The position numbers were made by a program, and so were the translations under genes. From positions 21,211,067-21,275,066 of the forward strand of contig NC_088809.1 of assembly GCF_011386835.1 (NCBI RefSeq): a DNA stretch of 64,000 bases, read 5' to 3'. This DNA is from Chrysemys picta bellii. Its lineage: Eukaryota > Chordata > Testudines > Emydidae. Positions 10,156 through 22,514 of this stretch are shown here, piece by piece; the first letter of the stretch is position 1, and each line of letters opens with the position of its first letter. The notes under the pieces were generated by a model. The model worked only from the letters and a program-made list of their open reading frames with translations. It ran no database searches and had not been told where the DNA came from.

Positions 10156-12039
10156 GGTGACGAGTCAGGGTTACTTTAGGGGGCGATTTGGGCTCCCCAA
10201 TCCCTTCATCTCCCTCAATCTCTCGTTAGCCTCCCCTCCCCCCGCTGCCCAGGCGGGCAGGCACTAGCCTTTGGTCCTCCCGGCTCAGGGACTGGCCCCC
10301 GACAGTTCCAGAGAAAGGCCATTCCAAAATGGGTTCCCCCCCTCGAAATCTCTGCCTCAATCCCAGCATGCACCAGCAGTTTTCTCCCCCTACCTTGGCC
10401 CCCGCGCCCTCTGCTCCCTCCATGATACACCAGCAAGAGTGAAATGGGGGTCACGGCACAGGAGGGGCTGTGCACTGCAACTCCGCCCCCCCCGAGGGAG
10501 AGACCAGCATTGCAAGGGGCTAAGTCCCCTCCAGTCACGGGGCAGGCGATAGCCTGCAGGGGGCACTAGTCAGTAGGTAGGTCCGAGGCTCCTCCCCCAG
10601 GAGAGTCACATACATTTCCTTCCAACCTGCTCTAGGGATGGGACACAAATTGGGGGAGGGGAGTGTGTTATGTGAGCGTGTGTGTGTGTGAGCGTGCGTG
10701 AGTGTGCGCGCGCACATGCACTGTTCAGCAGAGAGGATAAAAGCCCTACTACTGCTAGCAGCTTAGGATGATCATCTCATTTTAGCTCAAGTGGCAGGAG
10801 CCTGCTATTTCTGGAGCTGAAGATCCCAGCTTCTAATCCTCCTCCCCGCCCTCACTGTGGACGTTCCCTTTAAGTTTCCTCCCACTCCCCAATGTGACCC
10901 CCCCCGCCACATCCCACACAGCTCCTCCGCCTCTAGGGGATGGCCGCATTCATGGTCCCAGACCCACCCCCCCCCCCCATCTGGCTGGAGCTCAGCAGTG
11001 GCTGGAATCTGGGGGCTGGCAGCAGGAGAGGGGCAGACAGACTGGCTCCCGTTGATCAAACAAAGCCTGAACATCTGGACTGTCAGGGCATGGAAATCCC
11101 GGCAGATGTCCTCTCCTGGCCCCCATCGCCTTTCACTGGACATCTAGTCACCCAAGAATCCCACAGCCCATCAATCTCTGCCATCTCTGCCTCCCGGCCC
11201 ATGCCCACCCCGCTGCGCCCCTTCGTCTGCCCGGCGCGATCAGACTGCACCGTGTGGCTGAGGCTCATACGCGGATGACCGGTCGTTCACCTGCCCTTGC
11301 CAGGCCGGGGCTGGGCGCGAGCAGTCAGAGCGACTGGTCACGGTCTGTGGTGGCCTGCATGGTGCCCGCGGGGCTCCCTCCCCTGCTGCCTTTGATCCCT
11401 GGGTCCCATCGGTGCAGATGAACGGGACGGCAAGCGCAGGTCACACAGCAACGCGCTGCGGGGGCCAGGGGCTCGTGGCCCTGCCTGATTCCGGGACGCT
11501 GGCTATTAGAGGCTCCCTCTAATGACTGGCCTGACAGTCAGCTACCCGCAACACAGTTCTCCCCTCGCTAGGCACGGGGTGATGGATGGGGCTCATCCCA
11601 TCCTTCCCTTTCCCTGGCTGGCCAGCTCCCGCTCTGCAGACACTGACCCTCTGCCCCCAGTGGGCTATTGATCAGGAAGGGGTCTATTTCACAGCAGGGT
11701 CTCTGTACAGCAATGTGATGGATGCCGCCCGGCACCCGGAGAACCCCGCCAGGCTGCGGCCAAGGGGAATAAAACCATTCGCGAGGCGGATTTCCAGCCT
11801 TCTGGGGCGGTGGCACCAGGGGTGAGGCCTGTGCCACACTACCGGGGGCGGGGGTTATTCTGAAGAGCTCCACGCCAGGAAGGAAAAGCCTGGCATTCAA
11901 AACTGGCATCACAAGCTCCTACAGCACCTACCAGCTGGGAAACCGCCAGGGACAGACTTTAGCCAATTACCCCTCCCTCCTCTGAGGTCCGTTTCAGTGC
12001 TTATGTGATCCCCCTCACTAACACACTATCCTCACCCCC
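10156..12039. other. GC-rich unique DNA, no recognised gene
   Basis: Short frames overlap on both strands throughout. There is a GT/GCGT-rich patch at 10665-10715 and a run of C at 10965-10978. No splice-bounded coding exon could be recognised. Confidence 0.3.
10665..10715. repeat. Short GT-rich microsatellite
   Basis: TGTGTGTGTG and GAGCGTGCGTGAGTGTGCGCGCGC blocks form a degenerate alternating purine-pyrimidine tract about 50 bp long with Z-DNA-like composition. Confidence 0.75.
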
Positions 12040-12044
12040 CCACA

Positions 12045-12108
12045 CACTAAGGATTAGCCCCATTTCACAGAAGGGGAAACTGAGGCACAGCGCACCCAAG
12101 AGTCACAT
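12045..12108 (-). repeat. MIR-like fragment, minus strand
   Basis: AGAAGGGGAAACTGAGGCAC is the inverted CORE-SINE motif GTGCCTCAGTTTCCCC. Only about 60 bp is recognisable, and it runs directly into the palindromic repeat at 12110. Confidence 0.5.
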
Positions 12109-12109
12109 T

Positions 12110-12283
12110 TCCAAAAGCACCTAAGAGACTTGGGAGCCTAAATCCTGTTTTCAAAAGTGACTCAGGTGCTCAAACCCAATGGGATTTGGGATCCTAAATG
12201 CCAACGTCACTTTTGACAATGGGACTTAGACTCCTGGGGTGCTTAATCCGCTTAGATGCCGCTGAAAAATCCCATAGGGCACG
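12110..12283. repeat. Internally palindromic repeat with CTAAGT/ACTTAG modules
   Basis: Repeated modules alternate in sense and antisense: AAAAGCACCTAAG, GGGAGCCTAAATCC and TTTTCAAAAGTGACTCAGG against GGGACTTAGACTCC. The arrangement matches a widespread reptilian/avian palindromic repeat, probably a non-autonomous DNA transposon. It has no coding capacity. Confidence 0.6.
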
Positions 12284-12534
12284 TATCTGCACCTTTGATA
12301 CGCAGCCCTCTGGGTCTCTCCCAAGGTGCCAAAGCCAGGAATTGAACCCACATCACCAGGGTGCCGAGCCACAACCCCCCCGCCCGTCCCTCTACACCTC
12401 CCATCCATTGCTTGTTTCTCAGCCCTGCAATAAGTCACCGACTGTCCCGCACCCACAACTCCACAGCCTCCTGTTTATCCCTCCCGCCCCACTCCTGCTA
12501 TGCTTGTTCCCCTCCCCGCCCCCTTTGGCAGCAC

Positions 12535-12625
12535 AATGCCCTTTGGGACTGTAAACTCGATGGGGCAGGGGCCCATCCGGGAGGCCCCTCGTCCACTCTG
12601 AGTGCCATGTATATAATAATCATAC
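12535..12625 (+). repeat. CORE-SINE/L2-like tail fragment
   Basis: It contains GGGACTGTAAACTCGATGGGGCAGGGGCCCATC, a degenerate GAGTGCCATGTATATAATAATC end and the tail sequence of old SINE/LINE2-type elements. Only the tail is present. Confidence 0.45.
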
Positions 12626-13780
12626 CCACTTTCCCTCCCGCTGACATGCGGCTGCCTCTGGGGTGGAACAGATGAGCTGCTTAATGCTGCACAGGGACTC
12701 TTCCCGCCACTTTAGCAGAGGGGATGGAGAGGAATTAAGTCCGCAAATGGGAGGATACAATTGCTTGGCAGGGGTGTGTGTGTGCGGGGGGGTCATCAGG
12801 ATTCTGGGAGGGGTGGATCCCAGCCCTTCCGCCAACTCCCATGTGCTGCTCCAGGGCTGCTCTGATTAATAGTGGGGGCTGGTCCAGAAGACGGGGGGAG
12901 CAGAAGTGCCTTTGCTCCACTGCCCCTGGGTTATGCCACACCTACTTGGTGCCTCCCTGCTTGCCAGCCCTGCCTGGGCAAACGATCTCTCATGATTGTT
13001 AATAACCACCCGGTCAGGGAGCTCCTGGGGGCGTCAGCCAGCACTGACCCTCGCCAACCTCTGAATCCACGCCGTGCCCTGCAGCCCCGGAGTGTCCCTG
13101 CTGTCTCTCGGGTGGGAGGCAGTGGGCCTGGCCGAGGTGACCGCGGGGTCCTGCCCGATACCCTCTTCCCCCTATCAATCAGCGTGGGCGTGCTGCCCCA
13201 TAATGGGCGTATTACCGGTACCCATCCGCCTGCCCACCACATCCAGGCTGGGGCAGATAGAACGGCTGCCCTTATCCCTGCCCCTGCTCGCTCACCCCCA
13301 CAACCTGCTCCCACATCGCTGCGGCAGACGGGGGTGGCAGTGCCCGCTCTGTGCCGTGCCCCCCCGCAGCCGGACATGGGAGAAATCAGTGGTGGGTGGA
13401 GTGGGTCTCCTGACAGGTGCCCCTAAGGACCGCTGGGATCACACGAGCACGAGGGAGGCTGTTCTCCTTTCCCGGCTGGCGCCAGGCCCGCTGAACCATG
13501 AAATAGCTTTTCTCCTCCACTCCCCCTGCCAAGCCAATCTCCACCCAGCTGACTCTCAACTCAGGGACCCGGCCCTGAGCACCGACACCACACGCGGTTA
13601 ATGCAACAGTAAATCGCCGGTGCAAAACCCGCTTAACAAAGCGGGACCAGAGCCAGCTGCAGCGGCCAGCCTGGCCTGATGGGGGCGGGAGGAGGGGCCG
13701 GCTTTGGGCCGTCTGTCTGCAGCTCTAGGGTGCCAGCCACCAGGGATCCACCTGCCCCAAGCGGGGCAGGGTGCTCCAGG
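12626..13780. other. GC-rich unique DNA, no recognised gene
   Basis: Overlapping frames at 12872-13426 (plus, 184 codons), 13074-13601 (plus, another frame) and 12931-13377 (minus) occupy the same GC-rich bases, as expected by chance where stop codons are rare. No domain is recognised. Confidence 0.3.
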
Positions 13781-13786
13781 GTGTCG

Positions 13787-13856
13787 GGGGGGGGGGGGGG
13801 GGGGATATGTGCAATGTCTGGTCAGGGTTTGTATGGGGAGGGGAGTGATGTTTGCA

Positions 13857-13894
<38 letters not shown>

Positions 13895-13915
13895 GTGTGT
13901 AGGTGTGCGGTGTGT
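13787..13915. repeat. Poly-G run plus (GT)n microsatellite
   Basis: A run of G at about 13787-13804 is followed, after a short spacer, by about 17-18 uninterrupted GT units at 13858-13893 and degenerate GTAGGTGTGCGGTGTG to 13915. Both tracts are likely polymorphic. They create the Val/Cys-rich and His/Thr-rich artefact frames in this interval. Confidence 0.9.
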
Positions 13916-15684
13916 GAGTGCACTCTACAACTGGGTCACCACCACGGTAGCTGCAGTCTGGAGGAACCGTCCGGCTCCGGGGCCTGTTGCAGCAGGACAC
14001 ATTGAGACCCGGGGGGAATCTCACCATCCTGGGGTGTCCAGAGCTGAGCAGGCCCCAGGGGCTGGGTTTTGCCCTTTGTGGGGAAGTTGCCCCCCCCCAG
14101 CAGTTTCCCATCGGTGCAGAGGGTGAAGGAGCCTGAGGGAGGTGCAGGGCCAGGGTGGGCGCCAGGTGCCCCTGACCAAGGCCTGCCGCCCCCAGCCCCA
14201 GCCCAGCCCTGCAGCCGCCATGCCGAGCCTTGGGAGATGCTGTGGTGCGTGGCCCTGGGGTTTATTTAGGGCCCAGCCCATTAAGCAACCTGTGAATAAA
14301 TGCGGCTCATCTGTACTTTCGTTCAGCAGGCGTTTAACGGGCTCTGAGGAGACCTGCCAGCCAGGAAAAGCTGGCGTCAGAGTGAGCCCATAACCCGGCC
14401 TAGCACAGCCTGCTGGGGAGAGGGGGGGCACAGAAAGGGCACAGGACCCTGCCACGTTACACGCCGGACCCTCCCGGGCTGAGCCAGTGCCTGGGTTCCG
14501 GGCTCAAGCCCCTTTGTCTGGGCTCTTCCGCCAGCCGAGGAAGACTCATGAAACGGGCCCCATGCCCCCTGGGCTGTTCGGCTGAATACGAACAAGGTGC
14601 CTCGCCAGAGGGGTGGGGGGCGAAGGGGAGAGGGGGACCCCTGAGCAGCAGCCGCGGCACTAGCGGCAGAGAGCCAAAACCAGCCAGAAGCAGCCGTTTG
14701 AACTGATTCATCCTTTTCCAGCAGGGGACGGGGCCTGAATCCTGATCGGTGGCCGACGGGGGCTGAGCCGGGGACAGGGTAAAAGCTCCGGCCAAGATTA
14801 ATTTAGAGAGACCTGGATCCCCGGCACGGAGCCGTTCTATTGCCTTTTAAAAACAAAATGCATTTAAACGACCCTATAATCTGTCGCCGCAGGGGGCAGG
14901 GAGCAGACATCGCTCCTCCGCTGGAAACTAATCCTGCGAGAAAGCTGTCTAATCGGCCTGCTTCCAGCCCTGGCTGAGGGAGACTTGCCCGTCCCTCCCA
15001 CATGCCAGGCCCCTAAACTCAGGCCAGGGCAAGCGGGGGACACTCCAGCCTGACCATCAAACCAGGATCTTAACAGGATGCTAAAGGAGCAGTGTGAGGG
15101 AGAGGCACTGGGCAGGCCCATGGGGGGCTATCAGTGGGCACGGGCCTGGGCAGGACGTGGGGGGCTGCCCTCCCAACGGTGGGTGGTGGGCTAGGCAGGG
15201 TGCTGGCATGAGGACAGGTGGGCAGGCCGGGAGCGACACCCAGAACCAAGGGCAGGGCAGGAGCGAACGTTCCCAGAGCAGCCTGGGGCCGCATTCAGGG
15301 GCACGTGGGCAGGGGAGTTGTTACCACCAGCCGACAGCCCAGTGCCGCCCTCACAGGCCCACAGCTCTGCCCTGGGCTATCACATGGCTCCGGGGGTGGA
15401 CTGCCCATCCCAGCATGCACTGCGCCCCACTCAGGCGCACATGGCATGCTGGCACGCGTGGTCTCCGTGGGGCAGCTACTGGTGCCTCCCTGGCCAAAGC
15501 CTGGGTGCCCTGGTGCTAAGGACTGAAACCGCGTTTCCTAAGCCCCACACAGAGCAGCCTCGGGGAGAGCCGCTACAGCTACAGTCCCCACTGCCCTGGC
15601 TACGCTGGGACCAAAGGGACAGGTCCATCGCCTCTCCGAGGATGGGGCAGCCGGGGCTACAGCACAACCCAGGGGAAGGCCGGA
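13916..15684. other. GC-rich unique DNA with AT-richer islands at 14255-14400 and 14790-14960
   Basis: No repeat or gene is recognised. The islands include CCCATTAAGCAACCTGTGAATAAATG and GCCTTTTAAAAACAAAATGCATTTAAACG and are sharply AT-richer than the flanks. They could be regulatory or old unrecognised repeats. Frames on both strands overlap and lack domains. Confidence 0.25.
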
Positions 15685-15685
15685 C

Positions 15686-15815
15686 CAGTGGTTAGCGCAG
15701 CCCTGGGACTGGCCAGACCTCGGCTGACGTCCCTGCTCCGCCACAGTCTCCCGCAGTGACCTTGGGAGAGTCCCTTAGCCTCTGGGCCTTGGTCCTAACC
15801 CTAAAGTGGGGAGGA
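15686..15815 (+). repeat. MIR/CORE-SINE-like relic
   Basis: A tRNA-like CCAGTGGTTAGCGCAGCCCTGGG head, a GACGTCCCTGCTCCGCCAC segment and GTGACCTTGGGAGAGTCCCTTAGCC core are in the canonical order. The tail is degenerate. Confidence 0.6.
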
Positions 15816-17754
15816 CAGCCCTGGCCGACCACGCAGGCATGAGGAGAAACCCACTGAAGGGTGGGAGCTGCTCAGATACCACCCGGTGGATAATTGCTTC
15901 AGAGATCCTCACCTCAGGCTCCTCAGTCCCCAGGAGAAAACGAGGGGGTGTCATTCTAGGCATCTCCCCGCGGCTTCCAGCCCCTGGCAGAGCACTGGCC
16001 CTGTGAGGTGGAGCGGGGCAGACGAGCAGGGGAGAGGTTTCCTTCAGTGCAGTCTCAGCCCTCATCATCTCACTCACGGCTGCCAATCCCTCATTAGCGT
16101 GGGGGCCGCTCCAAGCGACTGGCTCTGCAGGGGTCTGCTAGAGCCACCAGACGCCAGCCCCGCTCTCCTCTGGGCGATCTGAGCAGCGTGTGCAAGGCGG
16201 ACACAGCCCGCTGGGGAGGGCGAGAGGCCGGGGGTCGGCTCTGTCCTGCGCGGCTCCTGGTTCACCCCTGATCTCGATACCTCCGATTGCCATCGCCACC
16301 GCGTGTGAGCAGCCGACATCCGACTGGCTCAGGGAGGGCAGGACTTTGGGGGTGCTCCACTCTGCCCCTTCAATCACCAGAAGGGCCCCCGTTCAGCCAG
16401 CACGAGCGGCTCCCTCTCCCCTGTGCCCCCCGGGCGGAGACGGCCTAGTCGGCAGCGTGCCTGGCCCCCGGCACTGAGAAATGGCGCATGGCAGGACGCA
16501 GCACTGGGGGTACGAGCCCGGCTGAGCCCAGCGTCTGTCCTGGCTGACTGGCACGCTTGGGCTCCCCTGTCGGTCCGGCTGTACCCATCCGCTGTCTCTT
16601 GGCTTAAGCCCGGGCTGTCAGCTCTGAGTGTACAGCACCTGGCACGCCCAGCTGCTAATATACCGCCAGGCAGAGCCGCTCCTTGGCGCAGACCTGGGCC
16701 ATAGCAGCAGGGACGATGCAGCGGATCCCAGCTCCACATGCCCCCTATGGCCCGAGGCAAGGGAAAAGCAGGGCGCTGGTGGGACGGAGCAATGTGCCCC
16801 TGGCATGGGCAGGGGAATCCCGCAGCCTCCAAGCTCTGGTCGGCCAATCCCCCTTCCCTCCCCATAAGCCCAGCCCTTCGGCAGTGTTCCCGGGACGTGC
16901 ACGACTAGAAAGATACGTAAGGGGCCTGCCCGGGGATGCCCGCACAGAGAAACGGGTGGAGACGTGCCACTTGTGACCCTCCTACGAGTGCTGTGGGGAA
17001 CCTCGGCTCCCCCTGTTTGTGGGGGGAAGGGGCGAGGAGAGGGGAGCCATGGGATTAAGGGGCACAGGGGACCTCCACCGTGCTCTCCCGCTGCAGTTCC
17101 TAGAGGGAAGCGCTGCTCCCAGCCCATCTGGATTGGGGGTGGGCGCAGGGTTAATTCCAGCAACCGGGGCTCTGGATGGGGGGAGGGGTTAAGAGCTTTG
17201 CCTGTCTCCGACCTACATGTGGGGGGCTTACGGGGGCAGATGTGAGTAGACCACGTGGTCTCTCCAGGATCCGTGCCTGGAGGCTAAAGCAGATCCTCTT
17301 TCCTGGCCTCTCTTAACCGAATGTGGGAGCCCGCTCTCCCCACGGTGGGCCGAAGGGCCGGAGACAGACATCAGCCCGGGAACGGCAGGAGAGGAGGGCG
17401 TCCTGGCCCCCCCCGTGAAACGAGGGAGGTAATCTGCAGCCAACGCACACTCAGTTAAAAGGAACCAGCGACCTGAAGCAGCAGCAGCAGCCCGGCGATC
17501 GCCCTGTCTCCCCAGCGGGGGGCGCCGGCGAGCCGTGTGGCGGCTGGGTCCGCACCCTCCCCTCTCCGACTCAGGCTAGCAGCCCTTCCTCTCCGCCATC
17601 ACACGGTGCATTCCCCACGGCTCCTCTCCTCACACCCACTGCCCCGTCCCGAAGTGACAGCACCCAGCCCCGGGCATGCTGCCGCCCTGCCTGGGAGCCA
17701 CTGGCAACTTCCCTCTTCAAGAAACACACACCATAAATAACTAAACACATGGGC
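15816..17754. other. GC-rich unique DNA, no recognised gene
   Basis: Long GC-driven frames overlap on both strands (for example 16374-16865 and 16618-17163 minus, 16423-16704 plus) with Pro/Gly/Arg-rich composition and no domain. CpG is fairly frequent around 16400-16700. A fragment resembling a CORE-SINE tail (GTACAGCACCTGGCACGCC) lies near 16628. Confidence 0.3.
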
Positions 17755-17872
17755 ACAGGTGGGGCCGGAGGCCAGGAGAGACGACGGGATTTGCCCAAGG
17801 TCACACATGGAGTCTGTGGCTAAGAAGGGAATTGAAACTGGGCGTCCCAAATTCCAGGTGTTAGGAAGCGGG
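17755..17872 (-). repeat. MIR/CORE-SINE-like relic, minus strand
   Basis: GATTTGCCCAAGGTCACACATGG followed by GGGAATTGAAACTGGG is the inverted CORE-SINE body (TGTGACCTTGGGCAAAT). It is a partial copy. Confidence 0.65.
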
Positions 17873-18217
17873 GCCTGCAGTGGGGCCGGTCTCAGGCCCC
17901 CCAATGGGCACAGCTGGCCTGCAGCAGGCTGCCTGACTGGCTACACGCCGGATTTCCAGAAAGTTGGGCAAACTGGCTCTGAAGCCCAGCAGCCGCCCCA
18001 GTTCAGCGCAGTGGCCGTTCAAAGCCTTTGCCCACGGCTGCAACAGCTCCTGCTCATTCCCAGCCTGGCGGCTCCCTTGTTCCCTGCCTCACCTCCGGCC
18101 AGGTAACCCTGTCCTGCCCCGCACCTCCAAGTCCTGACCACAGACTCCTGCTCTAACCACTAGGCCCTACTGCCCACATCCCACTCACTGCCACTAGGCG
18201 AATGAGCTAGCCACTGA
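17873..18217. other. No recognised feature
   Basis: A 345-bp GC-rich stretch between a MIR-like relic and a CR1 fragment; nothing identifiable. Confidence 0.3.
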
Positions 18218-18655
18218 ACATAAGAACGGCCAGACTGGTCAGACCAAAGGTCCATCCAGCCCAGTATCCTGTCTACCGACAGTGGCCAATGCCAGGTGCC
18301 CCAGAGGGAGTGAACCTAACAGGTAATGATCAAGTGATCTCTCTCCTGCCATCCATCTCCACCCTCTGACAAACAGAGGCTAGGGACACCATTCCTTACC
18401 CCTCCTGGCTAATAGCCATTCATGGACTTAACCTCCATGAATGTATCCAGTTCTCTTTTAAACGGTGTTATAGTCCTAACCTTCACAACCTCCTCAGGCA
18501 AGGAGTTCCACAGGTTGACTGTGAAGAAGAACTTCCTTTTATTTGTTTTAAACCTGCTGCCCATTCATTTCATTTGGTGGCCCCTAGTTCTTATATTATG
18601 GGAACAAGTAAATAAATTTTCCTTATTCACTTTCTCCACGCCATTCACTGGACCA
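18218..18655 (-). mobile_element. CR1-type LINE 3' fragment, minus strand
   Basis: The plus strand begins ACATAAGAACGGCCAGACTGG, continues with AGTGGCCAATGCCAGGTGCC and a conserved CCATGAATGTATCCAG segment, and reaches TTCCACAGGTTGACTGTG. This is the inverted C-terminal coding region and 3' UTR of a CR1 subfamily. The same family appears, shorter, at 38196-38463 inside the Ty3/gypsy element. Confidence 0.7.
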
Positions 18656-19404
18656 CCCTTCTGCTTTCAATGGGCGTTGGGTGCCTAAATCTATTTGACA
18701 ATCTGGGCCTCAGGTCACAGCAGTGATGGGTGTAGGATGACAAGATAACTCACTGCCCCAGTGCTGCGCACGCCGCTGCCACCCACCAGCATGTGGTTTC
18801 CTTTCTTGTGCGGCGGGCAGAGTAAAACCCCACCGGCTCCAAACGGCGGGTCTGGAAACCCAAGACATTGCAACCACATCCATAGCGCAAAGCAAAACAA
18901 CTTAACGGGAGCCACAAATCTCTGACCAGGCTTAGCGGTCCTGCGACCGGGGATTTGTTACTGATGCCAGCTTGGCTAATTATACTGGTTTGCACCTCTT
19001 GCTCGGTGACCTGCGATGTGCCGCACAGCACGGCCCCGTCCTTCCACCCCATCCGCTTCCCCCTTGGGGAGATCGTTTGGCCATTTCTCCTGGCCTCTCA
19101 CCACGAGGCAGAAGAGAAACGCCAAGCGCAGACGAAGGCTCCGTATCAATTGCCTTCAAACAGCTGCCTTTCAAAATCATCCCTGACTGGCTGCTTAAAT
19201 CTCCGATCTGAGCATGGATATCACTAAGCTGCGGTAGCATATGGCTGCTTTCCACTCTCCAGGGGCCGTACTCCCGGATCCGCTCTCATTTTCCATACCC
19301 AGTCTTCCGCTCAGCGTCGGAAGCTGCTTGCTCGGTCACAGAACGAGCCGCAACCCGCCAATTTAGAAGGGAAAACACACCCACACCAGACGAGGTGTCT
19401 GCAG
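18656..19404. other. No recognised feature
   Basis: Unique sequence with a mildly AT-rich end; frames overlap on both strands and no domain is recognised. Confidence 0.3.
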
Positions 19405-19696
19405 CATGGCCAACCCTGGGAGTTCAAACATTACGATTCACAAACCCCAAAATCATGACAATGACTTAAAAAAACCACAGGAGATTTTATAAAGACCTAT
19501 ACATCCTTCTGGATTTTAAACATTTGAAGTGCGCTCAGGTCACGTTTCCAAGCGGTTCTTCACGATCATGAGAGCTAGAAACGTGCTTCTTTTTTAAACG
19601 AAAGCTCGGGGTCTTACCTAATCACGTGACTCCAGGAGCTAGGTCTTTAAGAAAATTAACAAATATCACAAGACTCACGAGAGTTGGCAACACCGC
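19405..19696. repeat. MITE-like element with GGCCAACCCTG / GTTGGCAACACC ends
   Basis: The left end GCCAACCCTGGGAGTTC and right end GAGAGTTGGCAACACC are imperfect inverted repeats. The interior is AT-rich and contains AATCATGACAATGACTT and ACGATCATGAGAGC, matching a widespread sauropsid non-autonomous element with an AATCACGAGATTT-type core. No ORF is present. A related core lies near 40425-40500. Confidence 0.6.
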
Positions 19697-21134
19697 CTTT
19701 GCCTAGGTGAAATCCACCTGCTGGCCACATCTCAGAACCACTGCTAAAGGTTTTGTGGCTACTACCAGTCTTTGTTTGATCTGAATTATTGGCAGCCATC
19801 TTAAACCAGAAAGCATGGCTCTGATTGGTTGATGAATATTCCAAGGCTAAGATTGGTCTCCAAAGCTCCATAAACCACAACCAACTGATGAGCACACGTC
19901 CAGAAAGGCCTTTATACCTGATTTATGAATTCACTTAGGCAGCCGGGGGCTTTGGCCACGTGTCGGAAAGATGTGGCAACGGTTGCAGCTGCCCGGTGCC
20001 CGGCGTACTCGAAAGGACTAGATAGCTAGAGGAGGGAGACGTATGGGGAGAGAGACAGAAGGGTGCGTATGGGGATGGAGACACACATTCTGCAACTGGC
20101 TTGCCACCTCGCCAAATCTCACCTCGGTCAGGACGCGGAGACGCCAGCTGCAGCGTGGGCGGGAGCTGCGTTCCCCTGCTCCGGTCTCTCCTGCATGCCC
20201 CTGACGGCCCAGCCAGCAGTCTCTTTGCCAGAGCAGGGCCGGTGTATCAGTGGCAGTGGTCTCCTGGGAGGTAACAGGCCTGCCGTGCCAAGAGGAGGAG
20301 GGTATTGTTGGCACACTGATGGAAAATCCACCGTGCAGAGGCACCAGGCCAGGGAACCCCACTGCTGCCCTGCTCCCCAGCAGCTCTCGAAATCCACTAG
20401 ACATGGGAATGGGCCTAATTAAGCTGCCAGGTCCCTGAAACTCCATCCCCTCCCCTCTGCACAGCCCATCGCTTGTTTCCCATGTTACAGATTTCATGCT
20501 TCACTCTGCACAGCAATGAGTGTTTGTTAACCTCCAGATCCAATTTCTCGACGTGGCGCTCTAATCACGGCTGTGCGGCAGGAACAACAATCATCATAAT
20601 CAAGGGCCCAGCCGGCGCCGCACAGCCCCCGACCCTGCCCGCGCTGCCTCGCGGCTGATCAACGGCAGCCCGCAAAGAGATGGATGCAAGCGGCTGCGAG
20701 CAGGGAAATTACCTCCCTCCCCGCAGCCGGGGTTATGTGGAGTTTACCTGGCGCTATTTAAACCTCGGCTTCCCATGAGCGGAGGAGGCACACTGTGGAA
20801 CAGGAGAGCTAGATGGGACTGGCTTCCCACAGCCAGATACGGGGCACAGGGCAGGGTGGATCCTTCACAGCAGCCAGACCCTGCCAGCCATGGGGCTTCA
20901 CTTGGGCCCAATGACAGGACAGGCAGGACCTGCCCCCTCCCAACCCCACCCGCCAGCCAGACCCTTCTGGGCAGGGAGTGCAGCAGGAGCACCATTATCC
21001 AGCCAGACCTTCTGGAGTGGGGTGGGGAGGAGCTTCATCCTCCTTCCCTTGGCCAGAGCAAACAGGAAGGACCAGTGGGCTGGCACTGGAGAAGCCCCGT
21101 CCAATGCCCCCAGAGTGAGCAGGAGAGAGACCCC
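19697..21134. other. Unique DNA with possible conserved island at 20450-20780
   Basis: The island includes GTGTTTGTTAACCTCC, CTCTAATCACGGC, AACAACAATCATCATAATC and GGAGTTTACCTGGCGCTATTTAAACC, a mix of AT-rich transcription-factor-like motifs in otherwise GC-rich DNA, with a TATTTAAA at 20755-20762. It could be a regulatory element. The flanks show only overlapping spurious frames. Confidence 0.25.
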
Positions 21135-21614
21135 CATAGAATCATAGAATCTCAGGGTTGGAAGGGACCTCAGGAGGTCATCTAGTCCAACCCCCTGCTC
21201 AAAGCAGGACCAATTCCCAACTAAATCATCCCAGCCAGGGCTTTGTCAAGCTGGGCCTTAAAAACCGCTAAGGAAGGAGATTCCACCACCTCCCTAGAGA
21301 ACCCATTCCAGTGCTTCACCACCCTCCTAGTGAAATAGTGTTTCCTAATATCCAACCTAGACCTCCCCCACTGCAACTTGAGACCATTACTCCTTGTTCT
21401 GTCATCTGCCACCACTGAGAACAGCCGAGCTCCATCCTGTTTGGAACCCCCCTTCAGGTAGTTGAAAGCAGCTATCAAATCCCCCCTCATTCTTCTCTTC
21501 TGCAGACTAAACAATCCCAGTTCCCTCAGCCTCTCCTCACAAGTCATGTGCTCCAGCCCCCTAATCATTTCTGTTGCCCTCCGCTGGACTCTCTCCAAAG
21601 ACCTGCTCAGAGCC
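21135..21614 (-). mobile_element. CR1 LINE 3' fragment with open C-terminal frame, minus strand
   Basis: The minus strand has an open frame (21221-21616) encoding the CR1 ORF2 C-terminus, including [42 protein letters not shown] and [14 protein letters not shown], followed by the 3' UTR and an ATTCTATGATTCTAT end at 21135-21150. The C-terminal domain is uninterrupted, so the insertion is relatively recent. It is 5'-truncated and lacks the endonuclease and RT catalytic core. It closely matches the C-terminus of the copy at 50395-52331. Confidence 0.93.
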
Positions 21615-22514
21615 ACTGGAAACGGCCACAGTCATTAGTGTCCGTTTCCATGTGCAGACCTAGCTCTCTGGGTGCCCAGCCCAGGTCCCTGCCCACGGCT
21701 AGGGCCCCCCACAGCCCCTGCCACAGCAGCTCCCCCCCCTTCAGAACCACAGTGCCCCCACACAGAGCCCCGAAGGCAGGGACCCAGGCCCGGAGCCCCG
21801 GCCGATTATCAGAGATGCCAGCTCCCTAAGCAACCTGATTAAGCCAGTGAAAGGCCTGAGCGGGTTAAACTCTCCATCCCCTCCCCATTATAGGGCAGCA
21901 ATAATCAACAGTGAGTGAAAGCATTATCCCAGAGCCCAGCTGTTTATGGTGGGGATCGCTTTATCCCCACTCCGAGGGGATCTGCCTCCATTTATCCCTC
22001 CTGATCCCACTGGGGGCGGCAGGGGCTCTTGGATTATATCCCCACTTACCCCTCCACGGGGGTCACAGGACGTCTTTCCACTTACGTTCGCGGGTCATGT
22101 GGGTCTGGCACAACGCAGGATCCCCATTGGCCAGGGAGCAGCGCTGAGGTGGCTGGGGCTGAGTCAGGGTCATCAGCCACCCAAAGGATCAGGGACAATG
22201 CAAACAAGGGATGAGTGCGAGGAGCTGCTGAGACAGTGCAATCTAGTGGTTAGAGCCCCCAGCCAGAGTGGCTTGCACGGGGGCACGAAAACGGGCTCCT
22301 TGGCTTATTAGCTGGCCTCCCCCTGCTGCAGCATCCCGGGGAGAGTCACTGCAGGGTCCCGAGAGGGGAGAAGTGGGAACCAAGAGTGTCTTATAGGATG
22401 AAGGACTGGGGATTTAAACAAAGAACGAGCAGTAGGGTTGAGTTAGGGGTCACTGAGATTTCAAAGAGGCTACACAACAAGCCAGTTTCATCTCGGGGTT
22501 CCCAGTGTCTCCAA
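21615..22514. other. No recognised gene; possible partial MIR near 22230-22300
   Basis: Sequence at 22230-22265 (GCAATCTAGTGGTTAGAGCCC) resembles the tRNA-like head of a CORE-SINE, but the rest of the element is not visible. Otherwise this is unique DNA; 21838-21960 is AT-richer with CCCATTATAGGGCAGCAATAATC. Confidence 0.3.
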